64,000 nt of DNA from JAIVGV01 sp032229975 (GCA_032229975.1 JAVXVG010000045.1:46515-110514); one strand, 5' to 3'. Counted from the first letter of the stretch, positions 34,712 through 43,607 are shown. Notes: generated by a model from the letters alone, not told the origin. Made by a program: numbers and translations.

Positions 34712-35398
34712 ATGACTATTTTTCTGGGACTCGACACCTCAACCTATCCCGGCGACAACGTGATGAAGCTCGCGCGCACGCAGGCCAACATCGCCTTCAC
34801 GGGCTTCTACCTCGCGCCCGCGCCGTCTCACTCCGACACCAGCTTTATGAAGAAGCGCGCGTTTCTTAGCGGACTCGGCTACGGGTTCGCCCCTGTCTAT
34901 GTCGGACAACAGCAATCGGGCCCCGGTTCTCACAATCTCTCGTCAAAGCAGGGCACGATTGACGGCAAGAACGCCGCGCAGTTGATGCTGACGGCGGGCT
35001 TCCCCGCCTCGTCGGTCGTCTATCTCGATGTCGAGACGGGGCCACCCGCGACGCCCGCCTTCTTCGATTACTATAGCGCATGGGTGCAGGCTGTCATCGG
35101 CGGCGGCTTCACGCCGGGCGTGTACGTCTCGCACCTGCTCGCGGCTCAGTTCCTCGCGCACGATAGTCGCGCCGTCCCGTGGGTGTTCCAGTTGAAATTT
35201 TCGGGCGGCCACGTTTTCGTCCCACCGCTGCCCGCGCCCGATCCATCACAGTCCAGCTTCTCCGGCGCGAAGGTCTTACAGTTCGCGCAAAACTGCACGC
35301 TCAACTTGAACGGCGCGCATCTCTCGCCCGTCGATCTCGACTCGGCGCTCGCCCCAGACCCTTCGGCTCCGCCCTCCACACAACCCCCGACCGCTTGA
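34712..35398 (+). CDS. DUF1906 glycoside-hydrolase-like protein
   Basis: The sequence follows the DUF1906 (Rv2525c-like) TIM-barrel pattern: FLGLDTSTYPGDN, FTGFYLAPAPSHSD, PVYVGQQQSGPGSHNLSSKQGTIDG and SVVYLDVETGPP, where the Asp-Glu pair can serve as catalytic or ligand residues. The family includes cell-wall-active enzymes related to glycoside hydrolase 25, though activity of most is unproven. There is no signal peptide, so it is either cytoplasmic or exported another way. Length is 228 residues, slightly short. A strong ribosome-binding site supports the start at 34712. Confidence 0.75.
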   Translation: MTIFLGLDTSTYPGDNVMKLARTQANIAFTGFYLAPAPSHSDTSFMKKRAFLSGLGYGFAPVYVGQQQSGPGSHNLSSKQGTIDGKNAAQLMLTAGFPASSVVYLDVETGPPATPAFFDYYSAWVQAVIGGGFTPGVYVSHLLAAQFLAHDSRAVPWVFQLKFSGGHVFVPPLPAPDPSQSSFSGAKVLQFAQNCTLNLNGAHLSPVDLDSALAPDPSAPPSTQPPTA

Positions 35399-35410
35399 AC
35401 AACTCGCGCC

Positions 35411-35454
35411 GTCCGTGCGCGCAAGTCGCGACCCAGCGACTCGCGCGCACGGAC
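35411..35454 (+). terminator. Long GC-rich hairpin after the DUF1906 gene
   Basis: GTCCGTGCGCGCAAGTCGC at 35411-35429 pairs with the 19 bases at 35436-35454, with one mismatch and a six-base loop GACCCA. It sits 12 bases after the DUF1906 stop. No U tract follows, so it may stop transcription with Rho or protect the mRNA end. Confidence 0.5.
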
Positions 35455-35536
35455 GACGTTGACAACCGATAGCCGACACGATCAAGATACGCCCCCGTAA
35501 GCCCATCACTATCGCGCTGCGGCAAGCCACTCAGAC

Positions 35537-37060
35537 ATGAATAACATCGCGGAGCGTTCGCCGGAGCGACTTGAGCGCGGGCTCGGACTTCTGGACGCGA
35601 CGATGATCGTCGTCGGCTCGATGATCGGGTCAGGCATCTTCATCGTCTCGGCGGAATCGTCTCGTCTCACGGGATCGCCCGGCTGGCTCTTGGCGGCGTG
35701 GGCCCTCGCGGGTGTCTTGACGATCACGGGCGCGCTCTCGTGTGCGGAGTTGGCGGCGATGATGCCGAGGGCCGGCGGGCAGTACGTCTTTTTGCGCGAG
35801 GCTTACGGCGGGGCGGTCGGTTTTCTCTTCGGATGGTCGCTGCTGCTGGTCATACAGTCGGGCACGATTGCGGCGGTGGCCGTCGCGTTCGCAAACTTCA
35901 CGGGCATCGTCGCGCCGCAAATCTCTGGCAGCAACTACATCATCGAGCCGAAGCGACTGTTCGGCGCATACGCCGTCTCGCTCTCGACGCAACAACTTGT
36001 CGCCGTCGTGATGATCCTCTTGCTCACGGCGACGAACACACGCGGTCTTCAACTCGGCAAGTGGGTGCAGAACGTCTTCACGTTCACGAAGACCGCCGCG
36101 CTCGCCGCGCTCGTCGTGCTCGGACTCGTCTTCGGCTTCAACCACGCGAGTGCGGCGTTCACGTCCAACTGGTGGAACCCGTGGGCGAACGGTTGGACGC
36201 CGCATGGCGCGCAAACAGGATTAAGTGTCGCGGGCGGACTCGCGCTCGCGTTGCTCGTCGGGCGCGCGATGGTGGGGCCACTCTTCGCGCAGTCGGCTTG
36301 GAACAACGTCACGTTCACCGCAGGCGAAGTGCGCGAGCCCGCGAAGAACCTGCCGCGCGCACTGCTCATGGGTTGCTCGTTAGTCGTCGCGCTCTATCTG
36401 CTCGCGAACCTCGCTTACGTCGTCACGCTTCCCTTGCCCGCGATCCAGAACGCGCCGCAGAACCGCGTGGCGACCGCCGCGATGCAAACGATCTTCGGCT
36501 CGACGGGCGCGACCGTGATGGCAATCGCGATCATGATCTCGACCTTTGGCTGCAACAACGGACTCATCCTCGCGGGCGCGCGCGTCACCTACGCGATGGC
36601 GCGCGACAATCTATTTTTCCTGCGCGCCTCACGCCTCAACGCGCACCGCGTCCCTTCGTTCGCGCTCGTCGTGCAAGGCATCTGGGCGTCGCTACTCGTG
36701 CTGCCGCGCACCGTCGTGCAGACGACCGATGCGACGACGGGTGCGACGACGGCCGCCTACGGCAACGTCTATACGCAACTGCTCGAATACATTGTCTCGG
36801 CAGACCTCGTCTTCTACGCGCTGATGGTCGCGGCGGTCGTCGTGCTGCGTCGCAAAAACCGAGAAGCCGAACGTCCTTACAGAACGCTCGGCTATCCATT
36901 CGTGCCCGTCATCTACGTCGCGCTCGCCGCGCTCGTCATACTCGATCTCGCATACCTCACGCCCGCTACCTCCGGCATCGGCTACCTGCTCGTGCTCACC
37001 GGCATCCCCGTCTATTTTTTGTGGAAGCGGAAGAGCGAAACGATGAAGTCAGAACGATAA
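35537..37060 (+). CDS. APC-family amino acid permease
   Basis: This 507-residue protein has about 12 predicted membrane helices. Residues 14-40, ERGLGLLDATMIVVGSMIGSGIFIV, form the APC family's unwound first helix (GSMIGSGIF motif), which binds the amino acid backbone. WLLAAWALAGVLTITGALSCAELAAMMPRAGGQYVFLREAYG follows as helices 2-3. Transport is likely coupled to cations or protons; the amino acid is unknown. The C-terminus, SETMKSER, falls inside a heptamer-repeat element. The gene converges on polA. Confidence 0.88.
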   Translation: MNNIAERSPERLERGLGLLDATMIVVGSMIGSGIFIVSAESSRLTGSPGWLLAAWALAGVLTITGALSCAELAAMMPRAGGQYVFLREAYGGAVGFLFGWSLLLVIQSGTIAAVAVAFANFTGIVAPQISGSNYIIEPKRLFGAYAVSLSTQQLVAVVMILLLTATNTRGLQLGKWVQNVFTFTKTAALAALVVLGLVFGFNHASAAFTSNWWNPWANGWTPHGAQTGLSVAGGLALALLVGRAMVGPLFAQSAWNNVTFTAGEVREPAKNLPRALLMGCSLVVALYLLANLAYVVTLPLPAIQNAPQNRVATAAMQTIFGSTGATVMAIAIMISTFGCNNGLILAGARVTYAMARDNLFFLRASRLNAHRVPSFALVVQGIWASLLVLPRTVVQTTDATTGATTAAYGNVYTQLLEYIVSADLVFYALMVAAVVVLRRKNREAERPYRTLGYPFVPVIYVALAALVILDLAYLTPATSGIGYLLVLTGIPVYFLWKRKSETMKSER

Positions 37061-37121
37061 ACGATGAACGATGAACTGAAGACTGTTATCTTCACTTCAT
37101 CGTTCATCGTTCTGACTTCAT
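37043..37121. repeat. Heptamer-repeat element C between convergent genes
   Basis: The left arm starts ATGAAGTCAGAACGAT at 37043 and includes tandem GAACGAT-type heptamers; the right arm ends CGTTCTGACTTCAT at 37121. The arms pair over about 33 bases, with one extra heptamer in the left arm. It overlaps the end of the permease gene and lies just before the polA stop (37127), so it could end transcription from both sides. Confidence 0.7.
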
Positions 37122-37126
37122 CATTT

Positions 37127-38917
37127 CTACTTCACCCACGCGTCGCCGATCTCTGTCTCGACTTTGACGGGCACACGCGTAACGAACTCCTCGCCCGCCG
37201 CGCACATCGACTCTTCGACGACACGCGCGATCTCCTGCGACTGCCCTGCATCGGCCTCGACGACGATCTCGTCGTGGACGATGTTGACGATCTCGGCGGT
37301 CGTGTCTCTCAACTTGTCGTGCAATAGTCTAAGGGCGCGCTTGAGGATGTCGGCGGACGCGCCCTGAATCGGCATGTTCTTGCCGTTGCGTTGCGCGAGT
37401 GAGGCGGCTTGGCGATCTTCCGCGTCGAAGTTGAAGCGCGCGAGGCGGCCCGACATCGTGCGCGCTTGCTTCTCTCTGACGGCGCGGCGCGCGGCTTCGC
37501 GCAGCCAAGTGTCGAGACCGCGATAGGTCTGGAAGTAGCGCGACATGATCTGTTCGGCGTCGCTCAAGGGCAGGCCCGTCATCATCGAAAAGCGTTGCGC
37601 GCCGATGCCATAGACGACGCCGAAGTTCAGACGCTTCGCAAAGTCGCGCTGCTCCTTCGTCACCGCATCGAGCGGGACATTGAAGACCTGCGCGGCGGTG
37701 ACGCGGTGCAAGTCCGCGCCGGAGTTGAACGCCTCGATGAAGCCTTTGTCTTCTGTGACGTGCGCGAGGATGCGCAACTCGATCTGCGAATAGTCAGCGA
37801 TGATCAGTTTTCGATCCGGCCCTTGCGCGCGGAAGCAGCGTCGATACTCGATGGCGTGCGGCACTTGCTGGATGTTGGGGTTCGTGCAGGCGAAGCGGCC
37901 GGTCGGCGCGCCGATCTGGTGGAAGTTGGCGTGGATGCGGCCCGTGGCCGGATTGATGTCGGCGAGGATGTTTTCGCCGTAGCTCGTCAGAGATTTCTGG
38001 ACGGTGCGATAGTCGAGCAGCTTCGCGATGACGGGATAGTCTGCCGCGAGCGGTTGCAGTTTCCAGTTGCGCGTCGAATCGGGGAGCGGCACGCCGAGAC
38101 GTTTCAAGGCGGCGGAGAGCTGCGTGTGCGAGTCGAGGTTGATGTCGGCGCGCGCGTTCTCGAAGAGCGAGCCTTGCGAGATGCCTTCGGAGAGAAACCC
38201 TTGCAAGTCTTCGGCGAGCACGACGCGACGCTTCTTCACGTCTTCGACCTGCTCGCGCCAGCACGCTGCGTCCAAGTAGATGCCTGCGAGTTCGAGACAC
38301 GCGACGGGCAGCACGCACTCGAACTCGATCTGGGCCACCTTGATCAACCCATCCGACTTGAGCCGACTGATGAGCGCATCGCGCAAAGGCAACATCACGG
38401 CGGCGTCGCGCGCGGCGTATTCGAGTTGTGATTCTGATAGCTGGCCCGACCAGTCGCTCAACTGCTGCGTCTTGTCCACCTCTTCGTTGAGGTAGCGTCC
38501 GACGACGACCGCGAGGCTGTGCCGATCCTCCGTCTCACCCGCCGAGACCATCTGGCTCGCGAGCATCGTGTCGAAGACGCCGCCAAGCTCAACGCCCAAG
38601 TGTCGCTTCACCCACTTCGCATCGAACTTCGCGTTGTGGGCCACCTTCACGGGTCGCGACGCGGCGAGCAACTCACGAAGCGGCGCGAGCGATCCAGACT
38701 TCGAGATGTCGCCATCCGCGAAGCGTTTAAGATCGACGAGCCATACCTCACCTGTCGGCGCGGAGAGTTGCACGAGTCGTAGCAGCGCATCCTTCGCGTA
38801 AGGATCGAGCGAAGTGGTCTCGGTATCGAAGCCGACGGCTTCCGCGCGCGCGAGTTCCGCACACGCGTCGCGCAGTTCGTCGGCTGTGTTGACGAGTTGG
38901 TATTCGGGAGTTGGCAT
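37127..38917 (-). CDS. polA: DNA polymerase I-like, 3'-5' exonuclease plus polymerase, no 5' nuclease
   Basis: Residues 1 to about 190 are a DEDDy-type 3'-5' exonuclease: FDTETTSLDP (exo I) and LEYAARDAAVML (exo III). The polymerase domain has motif A ADYSQIELRILAHVTEDK, motif B FAKRLNFGVVYGIG and motif C VNIVHDEIVVE. All catalytic residues are present, so proofreading is expected. The usual N-terminal 5' flap nuclease (about 300 residues) is missing, giving 596 residues instead of about 900. Some bacteria and phages have this short form; a separate flap nuclease would be needed elsewhere. The gene lies alone between the APC permease and MFS genes. Confidence 0.9.
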   Translation of the reverse strand: MPTPEYQLVNTADELRDACAELARAEAVGFDTETTSLDPYAKDALLRLVQLSAPTGEVWLVDLKRFADGDISKSGSLAPLRELLAASRPVKVAHNAKFDAKWVKRHLGVELGGVFDTMLASQMVSAGETEDRHSLAVVVGRYLNEEVDKTQQLSDWSGQLSESQLEYAARDAAVMLPLRDALISRLKSDGLIKVAQIEFECVLPVACLELAGIYLDAACWREQVEDVKKRRVVLAEDLQGFLSEGISQGSLFENARADINLDSHTQLSAALKRLGVPLPDSTRNWKLQPLAADYPVIAKLLDYRTVQKSLTSYGENILADINPATGRIHANFHQIGAPTGRFACTNPNIQQVPHAIEYRRCFRAQGPDRKLIIADYSQIELRILAHVTEDKGFIEAFNSGADLHRVTAAQVFNVPLDAVTKEQRDFAKRLNFGVVYGIGAQRFSMMTGLPLSDAEQIMSRYFQTYRGLDTWLREAARRAVREKQARTMSGRLARFNFDAEDRQAASLAQRNGKNMPIQGASADILKRALRLLHDKLRDTTAEIVNIVHDEIVVEADAGQSQEIARVVEESMCAAGEEFVTRVPVKVETEIGDAWVK

Positions 38918-38979
38918 CGCAGTTCAAGGGGCGCGTAACAATACTCGAAACTGATCCTTCGCGCCAACGACGCGGAGTC

Positions 38980-40347
38980 TCACGCGTGCGCTTCGTTATT
39001 TCTCCCCGTCTTGATCGTCGCGAGCAGGAGCAGCGCGGCAGTCGCGCCGACGACTGCGCTCGCAATGAAGGCGAAGTGTGCGCCGCGCCATTGCCAGAGC
39101 GCGCCCATCAAGAGCGAGGCGGGAAGATACGTGATGCTGAGCGAGAGATTGTATAAGCCGAATGCTGTGCCGCGTTGATCTGCGCGCACGAGGTCTGCGA
39201 CGAGGGCCTTCTCCGCTCCCTCTGCGAGTCCGAAGTAGATGCCGTAGATGAGGAAGAGGGCCCACGCGCCCGCCGCCGTCGAGACGAACGCGAAGCCCGC
39301 ATAGACCGCCGCATACAAGAGCCAGCCGGAAACGATCAGACTCTTGCGTCCCAACCGATCCGAGAGATCGCCGCCGACGAGCGAGCTTAAAACTTTCGTC
39401 GCGTGCAGCGCAGCCCAGAGCAGAGGGATCAAGCCGATGCCGATCCCCGAATCGCGCGCGCGCAGGAGCAGAAAAGCATCCGACGAGTTTGAGAGCGTGA
39501 AGAGCGCGAGCACGACGAGGAAGCGTTTGAAGTTCGCGTCGAAGCCGCGCAAAGATAGTCGCGGCTTGGGCGATGAAGCGGTGACGGTCTTCACATCACC
39601 CGCCGTCTGTGCGTCGCGCTGTGCGCTGTTCGCGTCGCGTGTCGTGCTTTGCGCGTCGCGTTTGTCTTTCGTCGTCTCGCGAACAAGGAACGCGGCGACG
39701 AGAACTGCGAAGAGGGCAGGGGCGGAGGCAAGCAGGAAGATGTGCTTGTATTCGGCGTGCGTCGGCGCGTTGCGGTTCGCGGCGATGACGTTGAGCAGCA
39801 GGTAGCCGATGAGTGGCCCTAAGACTGCGCCCGCGTGATCCATCGCGCGATGAAAACCGAAGGCGAGCCCACGCTCCGACGCGGAAGCGGAGTCGGCGAT
39901 CATCGCGTCGCGCGGCGCGCTGCGGATGCCTTTGCCGACGCGATCCGTGAGACGCACGGCGAAGACCTGTTGCCACGTCGCGGCGTAGCCGAGCAGAGGT
40001 CGCACGAGGCTCGCGAGCGCGTAGCCGAAGACGACCGGCCCTTTGCGTCGTCGAAATCTATCGCTGTAGTAGCCGGAGAAGAGTTTAAGAATGCCGGAGA
40101 TCGATTCCGCGCCGCCCTCTATGAGACCGATGACGGCGGGCGAGGCGGCGAGCACCCCGGCGAGGAAGACCGGCAGCAAGGGATAGATGATCTCGCTCGA
40201 CGCATCGTTTAAGAGACTGACGAGACTGATGAAGAAGACGTTGAGTGGAAGTTTGCGATAGCGACCCCAGAGCGTCGGCGCGCGCTCGTCCGTCGCACGA
40301 CCTTCGGCGTCGAACTGATCGGGTGCGTCTGTGTCTGTCTCTGCCAT
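38980..40347 (-). CDS. MFS transporter
   Basis: This 455-residue protein shows about 12 membrane segments with the MFS signature between helices 2 and 3: GYYSDRFRRRKGPVVFGYALASL. The second half repeats the pattern as LVGGDLSDRLGRKSLIVSGW. A cytoplasmic loop in the middle carries a charged, Thr/Asp-rich stretch (about 220-270). It moves small solutes with protons; the substrate is unknown. The family includes drug-efflux members. It is followed downstream by polA, 62 bases away. Confidence 0.85.
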   Translation of the reverse strand: MAETDTDAPDQFDAEGRATDERAPTLWGRYRKLPLNVFFISLVSLLNDASSEIIYPLLPVFLAGVLAASPAVIGLIEGGAESISGILKLFSGYYSDRFRRRKGPVVFGYALASLVRPLLGYAATWQQVFAVRLTDRVGKGIRSAPRDAMIADSASASERGLAFGFHRAMDHAGAVLGPLIGYLLLNVIAANRNAPTHAEYKHIFLLASAPALFAVLVAAFLVRETTKDKRDAQSTTRDANSAQRDAQTAGDVKTVTASSPKPRLSLRGFDANFKRFLVVLALFTLSNSSDAFLLLRARDSGIGIGLIPLLWAALHATKVLSSLVGGDLSDRLGRKSLIVSGWLLYAAVYAGFAFVSTAAGAWALFLIYGIYFGLAEGAEKALVADLVRADQRGTAFGLYNLSLSITYLPASLLMGALWQWRGAHFAFIASAVVGATAALLLLATIKTGRNNEAHA

Positions 40348-40387
40348 TGTAGAGCTTGACTGAAAGAAACTTTATCGCGTCGGGCCA

Positions 40388-40606
40388 TCAACGGCGCGCG
40401 GGCGCGCTCTGCCGACGCTCGACCGGCGCGCGCGTGTTCGCCGATTGCCAACGCCACCAGACGTAGCCGGCGAGCAACGCGAGCGCGACGATTGCCGCAA
40501 GCGCGAGGCGCACGAAGAGCCGGAGCGCACGACGCGCCACGATGAACGTGAGCACGAGCGCGATGGCCGCTACGACGGCGGCGATGGTAAGGCCACCCGT
40601 TAACAT
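40388..40606 (-). CDS. Small two-helix membrane protein
   Basis: This 72-residue protein has two hydrophobic stretches, LTIAAVVAAIALVLTFIVA and LFVRLALAAIVALALLAGYVWW, and a basic tail ending RAPVERRQSAPARR. The ATG at 40606 overlaps the queF stop as TAATG, so the gene is translated after queF. The longer frame to 40804 overlaps queF and is a shadow. No family is recognised; a small inner-membrane anchor is all that can be said. Confidence 0.6.
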   Translation of the reverse strand: MLTGGLTIAAVVAAIALVLTFIVARRALRLFVRLALAAIVALALLAGYVWWRWQSANTRAPVERRQSAPARR

Positions 40607-41031
40607 TATTTCTGTTTCGCGTAAGCGGCGCGCACGACCGTCTTGATGTTGCCGCGCACGTGGAAGTCGCCTTCGATCTCGACGCGCAAGGGATCGCATG
40701 CCGCGACGAAGTCTTCGAGGATGACGTTGACGACGTGCTCGTGGAAGATTTTGATCTCGCGAAACGAGTTGATGTAGAGCTTCAAACTTTTCAGCTCGAT
40801 GCAATGCTCGTTCGGAACATACGAGAGTTTGATGATGGCGAAGTCGGGGAAGTCCGAGAACGGGCAGATGGCCGTGAACTCCGGCATCTCGAAGTTGACG
40901 GTGATCTCGCGCCCGACGTACTCGTAAGGGAAAGTGTCGAGCGGGTAGAGACTCATCTCCCCGCGCGGCGTGGGCCGGATGTCGAGCCCTTGTTGATTCG
41001 CGGCGGGAAGCTGCGTGTCGGCGATTGCCAT
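40606..41031 (-). CDS. queF: NADPH-dependent 7-cyano-7-deazaguanine reductase
   Basis: QueF reduces preQ0 to preQ1 in queuosine synthesis. The protein has FTAICPFSDFPDFAII, in which Cys56 forms the thioimide and Asp63 donates a proton, and ELKSLKLYINSFREIKIFHEHV for substrate and NADPH binding. Its 141-residue size matches the short, YkvM-type enzymes. A possible weak ribosome-binding site, AAGGAG, lies about 15 bases before the ATG. No preQ1 riboswitch was seen upstream. It is the first gene of a two-gene unit with a small membrane protein. Confidence 0.95.
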   Translation of the reverse strand: MAIADTQLPAANQQGLDIRPTPRGEMSLYPLDTFPYEYVGREITVNFEMPEFTAICPFSDFPDFAIIKLSYVPNEHCIELKSLKLYINSFREIKIFHEHVVNVILEDFVAACDPLRVEIEGDFHVRGNIKTVVRAAYAKQK

Positions 41032-41194
41032 GACTGCTGCTTTAACTCCTTGAATGTGCGTTCGCGAAGGGCGATGTTACAAGAGCGCGTGCGCGGCGGG
41101 CAAACACGGCGCGGCTCACCCGAAATGCGACGCCCTGAAAATGCGAAGAGGCAGCGGCTTGCACACCTCTGCCCCTCACACACACTTCGCACGT

Positions 41195-41224
41195 GAAAAC
41201 GCGCCGACGAAAGATCGCGGCGCG
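41195..41224 (-). terminator. Terminator after the DUF4142 gene
   Basis: On the minus strand CGCGCCG pairs with CGGCGCG over an 11-base loop (41200-41206 with 41218-41224), followed by TTTTC. It starts two bases after the DUF4142 stop at 41226, a standard terminator position. Confidence 0.65.
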
Positions 41225-41225
41225 C

Positions 41226-41948
41226 TTAGCGGTTCGAGTTGTTGGAATTCATGTTCCCGTTCATGTTCCCCTTCGATTTCTTGTTGCTCTTCGTGTTCGA
41301 GTTCATGTTCGAGTTGGAGTTCATGTTGCCGTGCATGTTCATGTTCATGTTCTTCATGCTCATCATCATGTCGCGCGCCATCTGGAGGTGCGACTGCACG
41401 GTGGGCAGCGTCTTGGCGGCGAAGGCTTTGGCATCGGCGTCCTTGCCCTCGCTGCTCTCCTTCATCATGAGCTTCTCCATCGACTCGTGATCCTTGACGC
41501 CCGCGTTCTTGATGTACTCCATGTCGAACTGCGTGCCGGACATTTTCATCATCTTGTCCATCATCTCTTGATGCTTCATGTCCGGCGTGGTCGGGAGCGT
41601 CACACCCTTCGTCGCGGCAAGCTGCATCAGCTCGGCGTTGTTCGCCGTGTGATCGTCAACCATCTTCTGCGCATACTGCTTGACCGCATCACTCGAAGCG
41701 TGATCGACGGCATAGCGTCCCGCCGCGACTTCGGCCATTCCGCCCTGCGCCGCCGTCATCATGAACTTCGCATCGGACGACATCGACATCTTCATGTTCG
41801 AGTTGTGATTCATCCCGCTCATGTTCGAGTTCATGTTGCCGTTCGTGTTCTGTGCTCCCGCGTGCGCGGAGAACATTCCACCGAATGCGACCAGCGCACC
41901 TGCGAGCGCGCAGGCTGCGGCCCCGGCGATCTGTTTGTTCCTACCCAT
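41226..41948 (-). CDS. DUF4142 exported protein with Asn/Met-rich tail
   Basis: A signal peptide (AGAAACALAGALVAFGGMFSAHAGA) is followed by a Met/Asn-rich stretch, a DUF4142 helical core (about 60-200, with DAKFMMTAAQGGMAEVAAGRYAV, KQYAQKMVDDHTANNAELMQL and HESMEKLMMKES), and a C-terminal tail of repeated N-x-N and M-N units. DUF4142 proteins are ferritin-like periplasmic helical bundles of unknown function, often stress-related. The low-complexity tail is unusual and looks like a sticky or metal-binding segment, by inference. It stands upstream of the DUF2383 gene, which is also a four-helix protein. Confidence 0.8.
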   Translation of the reverse strand: MGRNKQIAGAAACALAGALVAFGGMFSAHAGAQNTNGNMNSNMSGMNHNSNMKMSMSSDAKFMMTAAQGGMAEVAAGRYAVDHASSDAVKQYAQKMVDDHTANNAELMQLAATKGVTLPTTPDMKHQEMMDKMMKMSGTQFDMEYIKNAGVKDHESMEKLMMKESSEGKDADAKAFAAKTLPTVQSHLQMARDMMMSMKNMNMNMHGNMNSNSNMNSNTKSNKKSKGNMNGNMNSNNSNR

Positions 41949-42062
41949 AACTCTGCCTCCCTGTTTCCTACTTGATTGTTGATGTGGTTTGCTTCAAAAA
42001 ATTACGAGCGACGGGTTAGTTATACCCGTCGCCCGTCACAAAACGTTGGCGCGCGTGTCGCG

Positions 42063-42521
42063 TTATGCGCCCGTGCTGGTCGCGCGCTCAAGCGAGCGGA
42101 TGCGGTCGTGCGCTTCCTTGACCGCCGCGTATTGGCGCGCGACGATCTCGCTCAGGTTCGCCGGTAGGCTCTGGTCGCGCGCAGCCTCCTCGTAGTTCTT
42201 CACGGCGGAGTCTTCACCGCGCTCGCACTCGGCGATGACGGCGTTGTCGTTCTTACCCGTCACCGCAGACTTGATGTCGATCCAGCCGCGATGCAGAGAT
42301 GCGGCGACGCTGCCGGTCTTTTCCGGATCGCCGCCGAGGCGCAGCACTTCGTTCTGCAACTCCGCGCCGAACTGCGCGCGCTGCTGCGAGAAGGTGTTGA
42401 AGAGCGTCTTGAGATCGGGACGTGAGACGCCCTCCGCAGCAGTGCGAAAGCCGTCCTGCCCGTCCTTGCAGGTCTCGATCAAGTTGTTGAGACACGAAAT
42501 CGCTTTGTCGTTGTCAGACAT
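42063..42521 (-). CDS. DUF2383 four-helix protein, PA2169 family
   Basis: The 152-residue protein is built of helices, from ISCLNNLIETCKDGQDGFRTAAEGV to IVARQYAAVKEAHDRIRSLE, the PA2169-type DUF2383 pattern of a ferritin-like four-helix bundle, with conserved ExCxD-like acid residues. Function is unknown; the family is often stress-induced. Upstream lies the rhomboid gene; gap 69 bases. It is co-oriented with DUF4142, and both may be part of the same stress response. Confidence 0.85.
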   Translation of the reverse strand: MSDNDKAISCLNNLIETCKDGQDGFRTAAEGVSRPDLKTLFNTFSQQRAQFGAELQNEVLRLGGDPEKTGSVAASLHRGWIDIKSAVTGKNDNAVIAECERGEDSAVKNYEEAARDQSLPANLSEIVARQYAAVKEAHDRIRSLERATSTGA

Positions 42522-42591
42522 CTTTTGTACTCCCCTTTGAGTCCGTTGAAGAAGTTATTGCCGTGCGGGACGCGAGACACGCGCGCCGCTT

Positions 42592-43353
42592 TCAAGATCG
42601 CGCGAGCATGGGGCCACCCGCGCCCGCGTTGCCGCGACCGATGAGAAAAACTTTGACGAGGACGAGACCGGCGATGAAGCCGCCGACGTGCGCCGCGTAG
42701 GCAACGCCGCCTCCTTCTTGTGAGCCCCGCCCTAACCCTCCGAGTCCGTTGATGAGTTGGAAGACGAACCAGACACCGATGGCCGCCCATGCGGGAATCG
42801 TCGTGTACAAGCGCAGGACGAAGGCCCTCACCTGTCGCTTGGGAAAGAGCAGAATGTATCCGCCCAGCACGCCGGAGATCGCGCCCGATGCGCCGAGACT
42901 TGGAATGTAAGAGTGCGCGTTCATTAAAACGTGCGACATATCGGCGGCGAATCCGCAGACGAGGTAGAAGACGAGATAGCGCAGGTGGCCCATGCGATCC
43001 TCGACGTTGTCGCCGAAAATCCAGAGGTAGAGCATATTGCCGAAGAGGTGCGCCCACCCGCCGTGCATGAACATCGAGACGAGCAGCGTTAGATAGACGG
43101 AGCCGGGCGTCGGCTGGAGATCGATCTGGCCCGCGACCTCGCCCGTGGCCGGATCGCGCACGATGACAGGTTTATCGACATCGCGACCCGTCGTGATCTC
43201 GACGGGCACGGTCGCCCACGCATAAGTAAACTTGTCGTTGTTGCCGAAGCCCTGAAAGAGAACGAAGACGAGCACGTTCAAAGCGATGAGCACGTAGTTG
43301 ACTACGGGCAGCGTCGTGCGGTCGGAGTTGTCGTCGGCAATCGGGAAGACCAT
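42592..43353 (-). CDS. Rhomboid-family intramembrane serine protease
   Basis: The catalytic dyad is Ser156 in the GASGAISG motif and His222 in AAHVGGFIAG, on separate membrane helices; HGGWAHLFGNMLYLWIFGDNVED is the conserved HxxxHxxxN-like segment. Six or seven membrane segments are visible. Rhomboids cut other membrane proteins inside the bilayer; substrates are unknown. The start is ATG 43353, preceded on the complement by CAGGAG. The loop between helices 1 and 2 (about 45-85) is long. The 253-residue size is normal. Confidence 0.9.
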   Translation of the reverse strand: MVFPIADDNSDRTTLPVVNYVLIALNVLVFVLFQGFGNNDKFTYAWATVPVEITTGRDVDKPVIVRDPATGEVAGQIDLQPTPGSVYLTLLVSMFMHGGWAHLFGNMLYLWIFGDNVEDRMGHLRYLVFYLVCGFAADMSHVLMNAHSYIPSLGASGAISGVLGGYILLFPKRQVRAFVLRLYTTIPAWAAIGVWFVFQLINGLGGLGRGSQEGGGVAYAAHVGGFIAGLVLVKVFLIGRGNAGAGGPMLARS

Positions 43354-43449
43354 CTGTTCGTCGCTCCTGAAAAGTTTATTTAACTTGCATCTCGCGTTCC
43401 GCGTGCGGCGCGCAAGAGCCTTGCTACTTTCGCGCCCGCAAAAACCGGA

Positions 43450-43478
43450 AAGCCCGTCGTTGTTCTCGCGACGGGCTT
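43450..43478 (-). terminator. Terminator after the symporter gene
   Basis: AAGCCCGTCG at 43450-43459 pairs with CGACGGGCTT at 43469-43478. On the minus strand the stem is followed by TCCGGTTTTTG, and it lies about 130 bases past the symporter stop. It can end that transcript before the rhomboid gene. Confidence 0.6.
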
Positions 43479-43527
43479 CGACTCGAAGACCCATTCCCGT
43501 ACAAAGTGGGCGCACGAATCCAAGTCA

Positions 43528-43596
43528 GAAGTAGGAACGATGAACGATGAACTGAAAGCAAGTTGTTTTAACTTCATCACTCATCGTTCCTACTTC
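43528..43596. repeat. Heptamer-repeat element D
   Basis: Left arm GAAGTAGGAACGATGAACG at 43528 pairs with right arm CATCGTTCCTACTTC ending 43596, with further imperfect pairing inside. It holds two ACGATGA-type heptamers. It lies between rhomboid and symporter genes and belongs to the same family as elements A-C and E. Confidence 0.65.
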
Positions 43597-43607
43597 ATCG
43601 TTTGCCT

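Noticed and set aside
35698..37074. 458-codon frame overlapping the APC permease
   Set aside because: It is Arg-rich, without domains, and fully overlaps a clear membrane transporter.
37409..38431. 340-codon frame opposite polA
   Set aside because: Shadow of the polymerase gene; no independent features.
41032..41110. preQ1 riboswitch upstream of queF
   Set aside because: The leader is too short and shows no aptamer stem and loop pattern.
41232..41360. Tandem repeats in the DUF4142 gene as a possible CRISPR array
   Set aside because: Repeats are short codon runs for Asn and Met inside a coding frame, without unique spacers.
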